Shown here in pieces: positions 8,220-15,960 of a DNA stretch of 64,000 nucleotides; the first letter of the stretch is position 1; every line of letters begins with the position of its first letter. The stretch covers positions 47,487 to 111,486 of the forward strand of contig CAMYJF010000003.1 of NCBI GenBank assembly GCA_947258555.1, given 5' to 3'. Made by a program: the position numbers and the translations under genes. Source of the stretch: an uncultured Eudoraea sp. Its GTDB lineage: Bacteria > Bacteroidota > Bacteroidia > Flavobacteriales > Flavobacteriaceae. The notes under the pieces are model-generated. The model was not told where the DNA came from, did not search any database, and was given only the letters and a program-made list of their open reading frames with translations.

Positions 8220-9692
8220 TCCAGAAAGAAACGCTTCTGCATTTTTCCAATGTCCGTCTTTTTTCTCTTTCGTCATCTTGTCAAGCGTATGCAGCAACAT
8301 GTTCAATCTGGGATTCGACTGAAAAAAAACCCGGTGCTTGTCCATAAATTTCCAAAAAAGTCCATCCCATGTGTCTTGCCATTTCCCCTTTTTGTAATTG
8401 CTCATTTTCATCAAGTAGTTGCTACTACTTATATAAGGCTTGGTGGCCATTAACCCACCATCTGAAAACTGACTCATTCCATAAACATTGGGAACCATCA
8501 CCCAATCATAGGCATCAATAAAAAGTTCCATAAACCATCGGTATACTTCGTTAGGGTCAAATTCACACAGTAGCATAAAATTCCCTAAAACCATTAAACG
8601 TTCAATATGATGGCAATAACCTGTTTCCAAGATTTTCGTAATGGTCTGGTCTACAGGATCAATACCCGTAGTACCATTATAAAAGGAAGGGGGTATCTTC
8701 TTAGTAAAACGCCAATAATTAAGGGTTCTCTGATCACTACCCCGTATCTGGTATATTCCTCTGATAAACTCTCGCCAGCCTATTATCTGCCTTATGAATC
8801 CTTCTGTGGAATTTAAGGGAATGTCGTTGTCATCGGCAAAAACCAAACTACTTTTTAATATGTACTCCGGTAAGATTAGTCCAACATTTAACATCGGAGT
8901 CAAGACACTGTGGTTCAATATTGATTGATTAGCCACAATGGCATCCTCATAATTACCGAATTCCATAAAGCGCTCTTCAAGGAATTTAATGAGCCATTCT
9001 TTTGTGTCATTAAAGTTCGTTGGGTACAATGGCTGTTCTGTTACATATCCTAAATGATGTGAGAAATGGTCTTTTACATACGTCTTTGCTTCTTGATAAT
9101 ATTCATCTGAATCCGGGAATGTTATGGGCGGTGGGATTTTATTGGCTGGATATTTTTTTCGATTTTCCGTATCATACGTCCATTTACCCCCCTTGGGCTT
9201 ACCATCATTTTCCAGGAGAATTTTCAATCTTTTCCGCTGCTCCTTATAGAAGGTGGTTTGATAGTATTTTTTCTTGTCTTTTCTGAAAAAGTGGCCTAAC
9301 TGATCTTCAGTATTGAGGAACATCGGGGATTGTAAAACCGTAGTTTTCAAATCATTTTCAATAGAAGCTTCCTCAATTCGACTACTCAACCAATTATCAA
9401 CCGGATCTATGTAGTATAGGTGTTCAATTCCTAGTCGATTTAATTCGGGAACCAGTCTTCTTATATCTGAAATATCTGTAATCGCTTCTATATATTCTAC
9501 CTCACAACCTTTGGATTCTAAAAAGGACGCGTAGTTCTTCATACTGGCCCTGTGAAAAGCTATTTTTTGTTTATGAAACGGATACTGTTTAAAGAATAAA
9601 TATTCTTCAATCAAATACAGCTGTTTTACCTTATCCAAAAGAGGGGAAGACTCAAATAACTGATGTGGAAAAATTAAGCCTACACTTTTCAT
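8208..9692 (-). CDS. Cryptochrome/photolyase of the bacterial (6-4)/FeS-BCP family, without FeS ligands
   Basis: A flavoprotein expected to bind FAD in its C-terminal helical domain and to repair (6-4) photoproducts in UV-damaged DNA using light. The N-terminus (VGLIFPHQLF) and the C-terminal blocks HHIERLMVLGNF (361-372) and NVYGMSQFSDGGLMATKPY are typical of the PhrB group. In PhrB four cysteines hold a [4Fe-4S] cluster; here, aligning from memory, the CxxC positions are Lys434 and Lys437 in NYKKGKW, the following CPFN loop is WDGLF, and the first Cys position is Pro346. At 494 residues it is slightly shorter than PhrB. Followed upstream by a TIGR03643 gene that often accompanies such photolyases. 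Family assignment firm; loss of the cluster is read directly from the sequence. Confidence 0.88.
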   Translation of the reverse strand: MKSVGLIFPHQLFESSPLLDKVKQLYLIEEYLFFKQYPFHKQKIAFHRASMKNYASFLESKGCEVEYIEAITDISDIRRLVPELNRLGIEHLYYIDPVDNWLSSRIEEASIENDLKTTVLQSPMFLNTEDQLGHFFRKDKKKYYQTTFYKEQRKRLKILLENDGKPKGGKWTYDTENRKKYPANKIPPPITFPDSDEYYQEAKTYVKDHFSHHLGYVTEQPLYPTNFNDTKEWLIKFLEERFMEFGNYEDAIVANQSILNHSVLTPMLNVGLILPEYILKSSLVFADDNDIPLNSTEGFIRQIIGWREFIRGIYQIRGSDQRTLNYWRFTKKIPPSFYNGTTGIDPVDQTITKILETGYCHHIERLMVLGNFMLLCEFDPNEVYRWFMELFIDAYDWVMVPNVYGMSQFSDGGLMATKPYISSSNYLMKMSNYKKGKWQDTWDGLFWKFMDKHRVFFQSNPRLNMLLHTLDKMTKEKKDGHWKNAEAFLSGLES

Positions 9693-9927
9693 CTCATTGC
9701 TTTTGATCCTTCACTAGACTAGCAATATATTCACATTTTACGAAATTTTGGACCCCATTAATCACGCAAAAATTACTTGTACGTTGCCTAGGTTGACAAA
9801 TTAGGACGCCTATCAAACGACATAATTTCGGAATATCAATAACAAATGAGGCCCATGATGTCTGGACGTACGACATTTCCAGTCAACTTGGTAAGCGACA
9901 AGCTCATTTTGTGATTAATCACTGTCT

Positions 9928-10218
9928 TTACCTTTTACTGATTTTATTGCCCGTTATAGCCCGCTGTCTTGAGCATCTAAATCGGTTGATTTCCGGATTG
10001 CGCTTTTTCAAGTGCTTTTGGCTAACACCACTATTTACTCTCTTACGCCATCGTTTAAAATTAGAGCGTTTAAGATGGGTCCGCATTATCTTTATTACCC
10101 CCTTTTCCGTCAGTCCAAATTGAAAAAGTATGGCTTCAAATGGAGTGCGATCTTCCCAAGCCATCTCCAAAATTCTGTCTAATTCCCTTTCCGTAAATTC
10201 ATTCCCAATGGAAAACAT
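9928..10218 (-). CDS. TIGR03643 (DUF2805) family protein
   Basis: A basic protein of 96 residues with a helix-turn-helix-like first half: ELDRILEMAWEDRTPFEAI, then FGLTEKGVIKIMR and FKRWRKRV. This pattern is that of the uncharacterised TIGR03643 family, small proteins with a sigma-region-4-like look that are commonly encoded beside cryptochromes/photolyases. The role is not established; DNA binding is an inference from the HTH-like pattern and the Arg/Lys-rich tail. It lies 235 bases upstream of the photolyase gene on the same strand, so a shared transcript is possible. Confidence 0.8.
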   Translation of the reverse strand: MFSIGNEFTERELDRILEMAWEDRTPFEAILFQFGLTEKGVIKIMRTHLKRSNFKRWRKRVNSGVSQKHLKKRNPEINRFRCSRQRAITGNKISKR

Positions 10219-10231
10219 CTTTGAAATTGGA

Positions 10232-10396
10232 TTAACTTAATTTATCTAGGCGTTTCATGACTTCTTCTGCCTCAAAGACTTTTTGATCGCTCAACTTCCT
10301 ATTTGTGGCCGAAAGGCTGTGTGCTTCTTTTAATAAGCTTTGATATTGTTGTTGCAGTTTTTCCTTTTCTGTTTTCTTCTTGAATAGTCCAAACAT
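10232..10396 (-). CDS. Lacal_2735-type small protein
   Basis: A 54-residue protein starting MFGLFKKKTEKEKLQQQY. It is highly charged and predicted to be a two-helix hairpin. The frame can be extended to 10453, but the internal ATG at 10394-10396 is chosen because the family, small flavobacterial proteins called Lacal_2735, begins exactly with MFGLFKKK. Function unknown. It lies 13 bases upstream of the TIGR03643 gene, so the two are probably cotranscribed ahead of the photolyase. Confidence 0.75.
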   Translation of the reverse strand: MFGLFKKKTEKEKLQQQYQSLLKEAHSLSATNRKLSDQKVFEAEEVMKRLDKLS

Positions 10397-10545
10397 CTGA
10401 ATCTCTTTTAAATTGCTTCCCTGGAATGTCCTAAGGAAAGATCTAAGATACAATGAAAATTGATTTGTTTAACTTTTTTAATATTTATTTAAACATTTTT
10501 AATAACTATGGACCATGACTCAGATCCATGAATAACTTTTGTGTC

Positions 10546-10636
10546 AACAGTCAACCCACCTTCGCCAGCCTACTTCGCCGAAGTAGCTCGGCTACGAAGG
10601 CCGAAAGGCTATGGTGGACAGGCAGTCAATAGACAA
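10546..10636. repeat. Dispersed palindromic repeat, copy 2
   Basis: Same unit as copy 1 (7970-8062): GTCAAC-type ends, CCACC/GGTGG outer boxes, and the perfect palindrome CTACTTCG-C-CGAAGTAG at 10570-10586. Between copies 1 and 2 only a few bases differ over about 80. This copy is intact and abuts copy 3 directly. Confidence 0.85.
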
Positions 10637-10800
10637 TCCACCTTCGCCAGCCTACTTTGCCGCCCGCGTGCCGCTGAAGCTAAAGCGGACCGCCGTTGGC
10701 AAAAGCCTATGGAGTCGGCCGAGGCGCAAGTAGTTCGGTTATGAAGGCCGAAAGGCTATGGTGGACAGGCAGTCAATAGACAACAGACAATGGTCAACAG
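10632..10800. repeat. Dispersed palindromic repeat, copy 3, split by about 65 bases
   Basis: The left half (to CCTACTTTGCCG at 10651-10662) and the right half (from AAGTAGTTCGG at 10728) match copy 2, but 10663-10727 is extra sequence placed exactly at the centre of the palindrome. The stem arms carry paired changes (TTTG, GTTCGGTTATG). The flanking GTCAAT/GACAAC/GTCAAC units are present on the right side. No ORF of interest lies inside. Confidence 0.75.
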
Positions 10801-10808
10801 ATTACGCT

Positions 10809-10925
10809 CCCCCGAAGCGTGCTTTGCTCTGCTTCGGGGGCGTGATCCTCACTGCGCTCCCCTTTGCAAACCTGCCAGCCGGCAGGCTGGTACAAAGCCC
10901 TACCGGCTTCACCGGTGTACTTTGT
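10809..10925. repeat. Cluster of three hairpins in the gap upstream of tRNA-Arg's terminator
   Basis: CCCCCGAAGC (10809-10818) pairs with GCTTCGGGGG (10831-10840), a perfect 10-base stem. CCTGCC (10871-10876) pairs with GGCAGG (10881-10886), with CCAGCC/GGCTGG as an alternative fold. ACCGG (10902-10906) pairs with CCGGT (10912-10916), flanked by ACAAAG/CTTTGT. No gene is seen in the 613 bases from 10397 to 11009; this stretch is made of repeats and palindromes only. Confidence 0.6.
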
Positions 10926-10929
10926 TCTT

Positions 10930-11000
10930 CAAGAAAAATATCCAAGTAAACTTGGTGTTTTTCTTGAAAAACAAAGCCACGCACATGGTGCGTGGCTTTG
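10930..11000 (-). terminator. Intrinsic terminator of tRNA-Arg plus a second hairpin
   Basis: On the minus strand, just after the tRNA, a perfect 13-base stem (10988-11000 with 10972-10984, loop of 3) is followed by TTTTTC, a good rho-independent terminator. A second stem-loop (CAAGAAAAA at 10930-10938 with TTTTTCTTG at 10958-10966, inner CCAAG/CTTGG) follows directly and would act in either direction. Confidence 0.8.
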
Positions 11001-11009
11001 CGCTTGTAG

Positions 11010-11083
11010 TGACCGCGGGAGGATTCGAACCCCCAACCCTCAGAGCCGAAATCTGATATTCTATCCAGTTGAACTACGCGGCC
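11010..11083 (-). tRNA. tRNA-Arg, anticodon TCG
   Basis: The minus strand folds as a full cloverleaf: acceptor arms GGCCGCG and CGCGGTC, a five-pair anticodon stem TCAGA/TCTGA with loop TTTCGGC (anticodon TCG, reading CGA), and a T arm with GGTTCGAATCC. The discriminator base is A at 11010. CCA is not encoded. Length is 74 with the discriminator. It lies 3 bases from the end of the dksA-like gene and is followed by a strong terminator. Confidence 0.96.
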
Positions 11084-11086
11084 GGA

Positions 11087-11401
11087 TTAGCGCGCGCAAG
11101 TTACGCAAAAACTGCTTGCTGGTGCTAATAAAATTCGTTCTAAGGGGATCTCTTTTTTGCATTTGGAACAGCGTCCAAATTCGGGTCTGCCCAGCAGATC
11201 CAGATGCCGTTTTAAGCCTGCGAGTCGCTCTTTTGCCTTGCGAAGTGCAGCATCTACAACGCTCTTGTTATTAATGGCATCCATACGTGAGACTCTGCCA
11301 ATGGCATTATCCGGAGCTATAGGACCTGCCAAGGATTCATAACGTTCTATTTTACGAGTCGTTTTAGCAATCCCCTCTTCTAATGCCTTGCGTGGATCCA
11401 T
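11087..11401 (-). CDS. TraR/DksA-type zinc-finger protein
   Basis: A 104-residue protein with a helical N-terminal half and a C-terminal C4 zinc finger (CSKC followed 16 residues later by CVTC), the layout of short DksA/TraR relatives that bind in the RNA polymerase secondary channel. The coiled-coil tip Asp-Ala pair of DksA is not clearly present (the region reads AIGRVSRMDAIN), as in many TraR/YbiI-like members. It is located between yqeY and tRNA-Arg on the same strand, 9 bases after yqeY, so the two are probably cotranscribed. Target genes unknown. Confidence 0.85.
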   Translation of the reverse strand: MDPRKALEEGIAKTTRKIERYESLAGPIAPDNAIGRVSRMDAINNKSVVDAALRKAKERLAGLKRHLDLLGRPEFGRCSKCKKEIPLERILLAPASSFCVTCAR

Positions 11402-11410
11402 ACCGCTGAA

Positions 11411-11863
11411 TTACGCGCCTAATTTGGTCTTAACAATCTGGGAAATGGTTTTCCCGTCTGCCTGTCCAGCCAATTCCTTGGATACCATGCCCATAACTTT
11501 GCCCATATCCTGCATGCCTGTTGCGCCAATGGAATCAATGGTCTGAACAACCACTTTTTCGATCTCTTCCTCGGTGAGTTGTTCCGGTAAAAATCCTGCG
11601 ATGATCTCGGCTTGTGCATTTTCAGCATCAGCCAAGTCAGACCTGCCCTGCTCTACAAATAAAGCTGCGCTATCTTTTCGTTGCTTGACCAGCTTCTGAA
11701 GGATCTTCAACTCATCAGCTTCTGCCATATCTCCTTGGGAACCCTTGTCTGTCTGAGCCAGCAATAGGGCAGATTTAATTGCCCGGAGGGATTCAAGTGC
11801 AACAGTGTCCTTAGCTTTCATGGCCTCTTTCAGGGCCGTCATTACCTTGTCTTGTAAATTCAT
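11411..11863 (-). CDS. yqeY: GatB/YqeY domain protein
   Basis: A 150-residue protein of the YqeY family, related to the tail domain of the GatB amidotransferase subunit, all-helical; tRNA-linked function is assumed for the family but not proven. The ATG at 11861-11863 (MNLQDKVMTALKEAMKAKD) was chosen over a longer frame to 11920 because the family starts there and because the longer form would run through the ftsZ terminator hairpin. Conserved blocks: LESLRAIKSAL, IAGFLPEQLTEEEIE and MGKVMGMV. Confidence 0.9.
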   Translation of the reverse strand: MNLQDKVMTALKEAMKAKDTVALESLRAIKSALLLAQTDKGSQGDMAEADELKILQKLVKQRKDSAALFVEQGRSDLADAENAQAEIIAGFLPEQLTEEEIEKVVVQTIDSIGATGMQDMGKVMGMVSKELAGQADGKTISQIVKTKLGA

Positions 11864-11891
11864 TGTGTAACTCTTATGGTTTGAATAAGAT

Positions 11892-11929
11892 AAAAAAATA
11901 ACCCGAAAATGTGGAGGCATTTCCGGGTT
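11892..11929 (-). terminator. Strong terminator at the end of the dcw operon
   Basis: On the minus strand AACCCGGAAATG (11929-11918) pairs over 12 bases (one G-T) with CATTTTCGGGTT (11911-11900), loop of six, followed by seven T. It lies 33 bases after the ftsZ stop and 28 before the yqeY start, so it separates the two units. Confidence 0.85.
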
Positions 11930-11961
11930 TGAATAGTACGAAACTACTATTTCAACATCGG

Positions 11962-13881
11962 CTAATCCACGTTGTCATGTAAAAATGAGTTATTAGAACG
12001 CAATTGAATTTCGTCATTGCTATCCTCGGTGAGGGAAGTCCGACTTACTTTGCCTTCTTTCTTGGGATCTTCCAATTCAACTCCCTGGCGCCTATAAGCA
12101 GGTTCCTTCTCGATCTCCTCTATATTATTCACGTTCTTTTTAAACTTATAATTAAAGTCTTTCAATTTTCGGCGTCTCTCATCCGCCCTTTCCTTTAAAA
12201 TCTGATCGATCGGACTATTAACAGGATTTGGATCCTTGGGTGATTCTCCTTCATCCCCGGTTTCCTTTTTGTTGATCACCCTTTTCTCAAAAATGAGTTC
12301 ATCTTCAAAAAGTTTGGGTTCATAATCTTCGGCTTTGGATTTTTCTCCGGTGAGCGTGGTCTCAATTTCCGTATAATCTTCAAGGCTATACCGGGTTTCA
12401 CCTTTTTTGTTATAATCCAATACCGGGATCACTTCAATATGATCTTCCATTTCCATTTCCGCCACATCCTCATCCAGGCTGAAGGTGATCACATTCTCGG
12501 CATCTTCTTCAGGCGTATCCTCTGTGTCGGTGACTAAAGGAATTTCAAATGATAATGCTGCCTGGTCTTCCTTAGCTACGGAGACGATTTCCGGATCGAT
12601 CACTTCTATCTCATTGATCAGGTCTTTGGAATCAATTATGATAAAATCTTCTTCTATCGGCTCTGCGACTACTTCTTCGTAAAAGACATTAAAATTTCGA
12701 ATATAATCCGTAGTCGCAATCAGGTCACTCGTGTCTTCTTCTTCTTCTAAAGTGTGTCGTACAACGGGCTCAAAAACTTCATCCTCTACCAACTCGTGTA
12801 CGATCTTTTCCTCAGAAAGATCTTGTTCCGCTTTTTGCTCATCTTCCAGGGTGTGTATGATCTTTTTGGTTTCTGTATTGACAATATCATCCTGCTGGTC
12901 TATATGGAAGCCCGTTGCGATCACGGTTACCCCAATAGCATCTCCAAGGGCTTCATCCTCACCTACGCCCATAATGATATTGGCACTATGACCTGCCTCC
13001 AGTTGGATATGATCATTTATTTCTCCGATCTCATCAATAGTGATCTCTTCTTTTCCGGAGACAATTAAAAGCAATACATTCTTAGCTCCGCCGATCTTGT
13101 TATCGTTCAATAATGGCGAATCCAATGCTTTCATTATAGCTTCCTGAGCTCTTGAAGCGCCAGATGCCATTGCAGATCCCATAATGGCAGTACCACTATC
13201 CGCCAGCACCGTTTTAGCATCCCTCAGGTCAATATTCTGGGTGTAGTGATGGGTAATTACTTCGGCAATACCTCTTGCTGCAGTTGCAAGGACTTCATCT
13301 GCCTTAGAGAATCCGGCTTTAAAACCAAGATTCCCATATACCTCACGTAGTTTATTATTATTAATGACAATTAGCGAGTCTACTGTTTCTCGTAGCTTTT
13401 CTATTCCCAACTGGGCTTGTTTGCATCTATTACGGCCTTCAAAATGGAAGGGAGTTGTCACGATCCCTACCGTAAGCACGTCCATTTCTTTTGCCTTCTT
13501 AGCAATAATAGGTGCGGCACCTGTTCCCGTACCACCGCCCATACCAGCCGTGATAAAGATCATCTTAGTATTGTTGTCTAAAAGCCCCTCAATGTCTTCC
13601 ATGCTTTCAATTGCCGCCTGCTCCCCGACATCAGGGTTTGCTCCTGCCCCCAGACCTTCGGTAGTTGAGACACCTAATTGGATCTTATTAGGTACCGGAC
13701 TGTTTTGTAGGGCTTGAGCATCTGTATTGCAAACCACAAAATCTACCCCGTTGATCCCTGCCTGGAACATATGGTTAATGGCGTTACTTCCTCCACCACC
13801 AACACCTATGACCTTAATAACATTGCTTTGGTTTTTTGGCAAGTCGAACGTGATATTTTCTAATTCCTCCTTATTGCTCAT
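11962..13881 (-). CDS. ftsZ: Cell division protein FtsZ
   Basis: Tubulin-like GTPase that forms the Z-ring. The start at 13879-13881 (MSNKEELENITFDLP) was chosen over one ten codons earlier because flavobacterial FtsZ begins this way; 639 residues. The globular GTPase domain covers about residues 18-325, with GVGGGGSNA near 27 and the tubulin signature GGGTGTG at 115-121. Roughly residues 330-600 form a long, very acidic, low-complexity linker, far longer than in E. coli, with a basic segment (ERRRKLKDFNYKFKKN) near 560 and a C-terminal peptide ending NSFLHDNVD. Long tails are usual for Flavobacteriaceae. Last gene of the dcw cluster, ahead of a strong terminator. Confidence 0.97.
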   Translation of the reverse strand: MSNKEELENITFDLPKNQSNVIKVIGVGGGGSNAINHMFQAGINGVDFVVCNTDAQALQNSPVPNKIQLGVSTTEGLGAGANPDVGEQAAIESMEDIEGLLDNNTKMIFITAGMGGGTGTGAAPIIAKKAKEMDVLTVGIVTTPFHFEGRNRCKQAQLGIEKLRETVDSLIVINNNKLREVYGNLGFKAGFSKADEVLATAARGIAEVITHHYTQNIDLRDAKTVLADSGTAIMGSAMASGASRAQEAIMKALDSPLLNDNKIGGAKNVLLLIVSGKEEITIDEIGEINDHIQLEAGHSANIIMGVGEDEALGDAIGVTVIATGFHIDQQDDIVNTETKKIIHTLEDEQKAEQDLSEEKIVHELVEDEVFEPVVRHTLEEEEDTSDLIATTDYIRNFNVFYEEVVAEPIEEDFIIIDSKDLINEIEVIDPEIVSVAKEDQAALSFEIPLVTDTEDTPEEDAENVITFSLDEDVAEMEMEDHIEVIPVLDYNKKGETRYSLEDYTEIETTLTGEKSKAEDYEPKLFEDELIFEKRVINKKETGDEGESPKDPNPVNSPIDQILKERADERRRKLKDFNYKFKKNVNNIEEIEKEPAYRRQGVELEDPKKEGKVSRTSLTEDSNDEIQLRSNNSFLHDNVD

Positions 13882-13917
13882 TTTTACAGTGTTAGATTTT
13901 ATATTCTTCAATGGTTA

Positions 13918-15240
13918 CTATTCTGCGTTATCTAAGAAATCCTTCAATTTCTCTGACCACTTATCAAAAACTGTTTTGCGCTCATTCCGGCCGCCAAGGG
14001 ATTTGGCATCAGCATAGTCCTCCAGCACCATTTCGGCTTCTTCATGTTCGCCTTCTGAAAAGCGATCTCTGTTTCCGTTTTTGATAGCATTCATCAGGAG
14101 TCCAACAGCTGTAGCATACAGCGGACTCGCTATTTCTTCCTCTGAATCTCCCGCAAGGTGTTCATTGGGATATCCTATGCGGGTGTCCATACCGGTGATG
14201 TACTCAACCAGTTGTTTCAGGTGATTTAGCTGACTTCCTCCTCCAGTAAGTACGATCCCGGCGATCAGCTTTTTCTTGGGATCTTCGTGTCCGTAATTCT
14301 TGATCTCTACATAAACTTGTTCTACGATCTCGACAACTCGTGCATGAATGATCTTAGACAAATTCTTGAGTGTGATCTCCTTGGGCTCGCGGCCTCTTAA
14401 TCCGGGAATGGAAACGATCTCATTGTCTTTGTTTTCTCCCGGCCAGGCAGATCCGAATTTTATCTTTAGCAACTCGGCCTGCTTCTCAATGATGGAGCAG
14501 CCTTCTTTGATATCATCTGTGATAATGTTCCCTCCAAAAGGAATAACTGCAGTGTGACGAATGATCCCGTCTTTAAAAATGGCCAGATCGGTAGTCCCAC
14601 CCCCAATATCAAGCAGTGCAACCCCAGCCTCTTTTTCTTCCTGGCTTAATACGGCATCTGAAGATGCAAGGGGTTCGAGTGTGATATTTCCAAGATCCAG
14701 GCCGGCACTTTTTATGCATCGACCAATATTTTTTATCGATGAGACCTGCCCTACTACTACATGGAAATTGGCTTCCAGTCTACCGCCATACATGCCAATG
14801 GGCTGTTTAATCTCGGCCTGGCCGTCTACTTTATACTCTTGAGGTAACACATGGATGATCTCCTCCCCCGGGAGCATAACTAATTTGTATACCTGGTTAC
14901 AAAGTTTGTCCAGGTCTTCCTCATTAATAACCTCTTCAGCATTAGGGCGAGTGATATAATCACTATGCTGTAAACTGCGTATATGCTGACCCGCAATCCC
15001 AACGACCACAGATCCGATCTTCAGTCCGGAATCCGTTTCGGCTTGTTCAACGGCCTGTTGGATCGAAGTGATCGTCTGAGTTATATTATTTACAACCCCT
15101 CTGTGTACTCCAAGGCTTTTGGATCTCCCGGTGCCTAACACCTCAATTTTTCCATATTCGTTTTCCTTACCAATAATGGCCACGATCTTGGTAGTACCAA
15201 TATCTAATCCGACGGAATAATTTGTGTGCTCCATGTTCAT
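13918..15240 (-). CDS. ftsA: Cell division protein FtsA
   Basis: Actin-like ATPase that anchors FtsZ to the membrane. The 440 residues show the phosphate loop VGLDIGTTKIVAIIG near the N-terminus, a second LLDIGGGTTDLAIF block and the adenosine motif VLTGGGSQL. The C-terminal helix (VFDKWSEKLKDFLDN) is the expected amphipathic membrane anchor. An alternative start is two codons downstream (MEHTNYS). Lies between ftsQ (no gap) and ftsZ in the dcw operon. Confidence 0.96.
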   Translation of the reverse strand: MNMEHTNYSVGLDIGTTKIVAIIGKENEYGKIEVLGTGRSKSLGVHRGVVNNITQTITSIQQAVEQAETDSGLKIGSVVVGIAGQHIRSLQHSDYITRPNAEEVINEEDLDKLCNQVYKLVMLPGEEIIHVLPQEYKVDGQAEIKQPIGMYGGRLEANFHVVVGQVSSIKNIGRCIKSAGLDLGNITLEPLASSDAVLSQEEKEAGVALLDIGGGTTDLAIFKDGIIRHTAVIPFGGNIITDDIKEGCSIIEKQAELLKIKFGSAWPGENKDNEIVSIPGLRGREPKEITLKNLSKIIHARVVEIVEQVYVEIKNYGHEDPKKKLIAGIVLTGGGSQLNHLKQLVEYITGMDTRIGYPNEHLAGDSEEEIASPLYATAVGLLMNAIKNGNRDRFSEGEHEEAEMVLEDYADAKSLGGRNERKTVFDKWSEKLKDFLDNAE

Positions 15241-15960
15241 TTAAATTTTAGTGCATACGACCTGGTCATTAAATTCCAGGCTAACTATTTGGTAATTATT
15301 GAGCGAATCGTCTTTGATGGCTTTGGCGTAAAAAGCTTTGAAGTTGTTGAACTTTTCTTCAAGATTATTTACATCGCCCAGGTTCACAACAAAGCTGTTC
15401 ACTCTGAATTTTAACTGATATTTTCCAATATCCTCAATATGTATCCCGATCACATTTTTTCGCAAAAAGTCATCAGTGTTTATATAGTTGAGGATCGTAT
15501 AAGCATCCTCCAGAGTCTCCCCTGTAATATGTCCGGTAATAATCGGAACCCGTGCCGAGTGAAGTCGAGATAAGGGCATGGATTTGCCATCCTTATCCAG
15601 GTAATATTTTTTTGTTCCTTCAACTCTTCCTATGGGCTGCCTTTGCTCAATTATAGATCTGAGTTCACCGTTTACAGTAAGAAAAACTTGGGCATCTCGT
15701 ACCATTTCATTAGCCTGGATCAGCTTTTCAATGGTATTCAAATCTACCCTTTCTTTGGGCTGATTAATTACGCTGCCATAATTTTGTATTAACAATTTAT
15801 TAACGGCAGCTTCTGTCAGGTAAACATTGTTCTCCCCGCTAAAATGAAAGCTCACTTTTTCCACTTTTCGGGTCTCATTTCTATGATTGGAAAAACCATA
15901 AAGTACTGTTATACAGATACTTAAAATTAATAGTTTTAGTATGTTCCAATTAATTCGCAT
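15241..15960 (-). CDS. ftsQ: Cell division protein FtsQ
   Basis: Bitopic membrane protein of the divisome. One transmembrane helix (about residues 7-22) after a very short cytoplasmic tail, then a POTRA-like region (FHFSGENNVYLTEAAV onward) and a beta domain typical of FtsQ/DivIB. 239 residues, usual for Bacteroidota. It overlaps the end of murC by 11 bases and abuts ftsA, so translation of the three is probably coupled. Confidence 0.88.
   Translation of the reverse strand: MRINWNILKLLILSICITVLYGFSNHRNETRKVEKVSFHFSGENNVYLTEAAVNKLLIQNYGSVINQPKERVDLNTIEKLIQANEMVRDAQVFLTVNGELRSIIEQRQPIGRVEGTKKYYLDKDGKSMPLSRLHSARVPIITGHITGETLEDAYTILNYINTDDFLRKNVIGIHIEDIGKYQLKFRVNSFVVNLGDVNNLEEKFNNFKAFYAKAIKDDSLNNYQIVSLEFNDQVVCTKI

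Noticed and set aside
9694..9876. 60-codon minus-strand frame upstream of the photolyase
   Set aside because: No family resemblance, no promoter box and poor codon pattern; probably leader sequence.
10541..10949. Several short frames across the palindromic repeats
   Set aside because: They consist of repeat sequence read as protein and have no start context or similarity; the same repeat gives similar chance frames at other copies.
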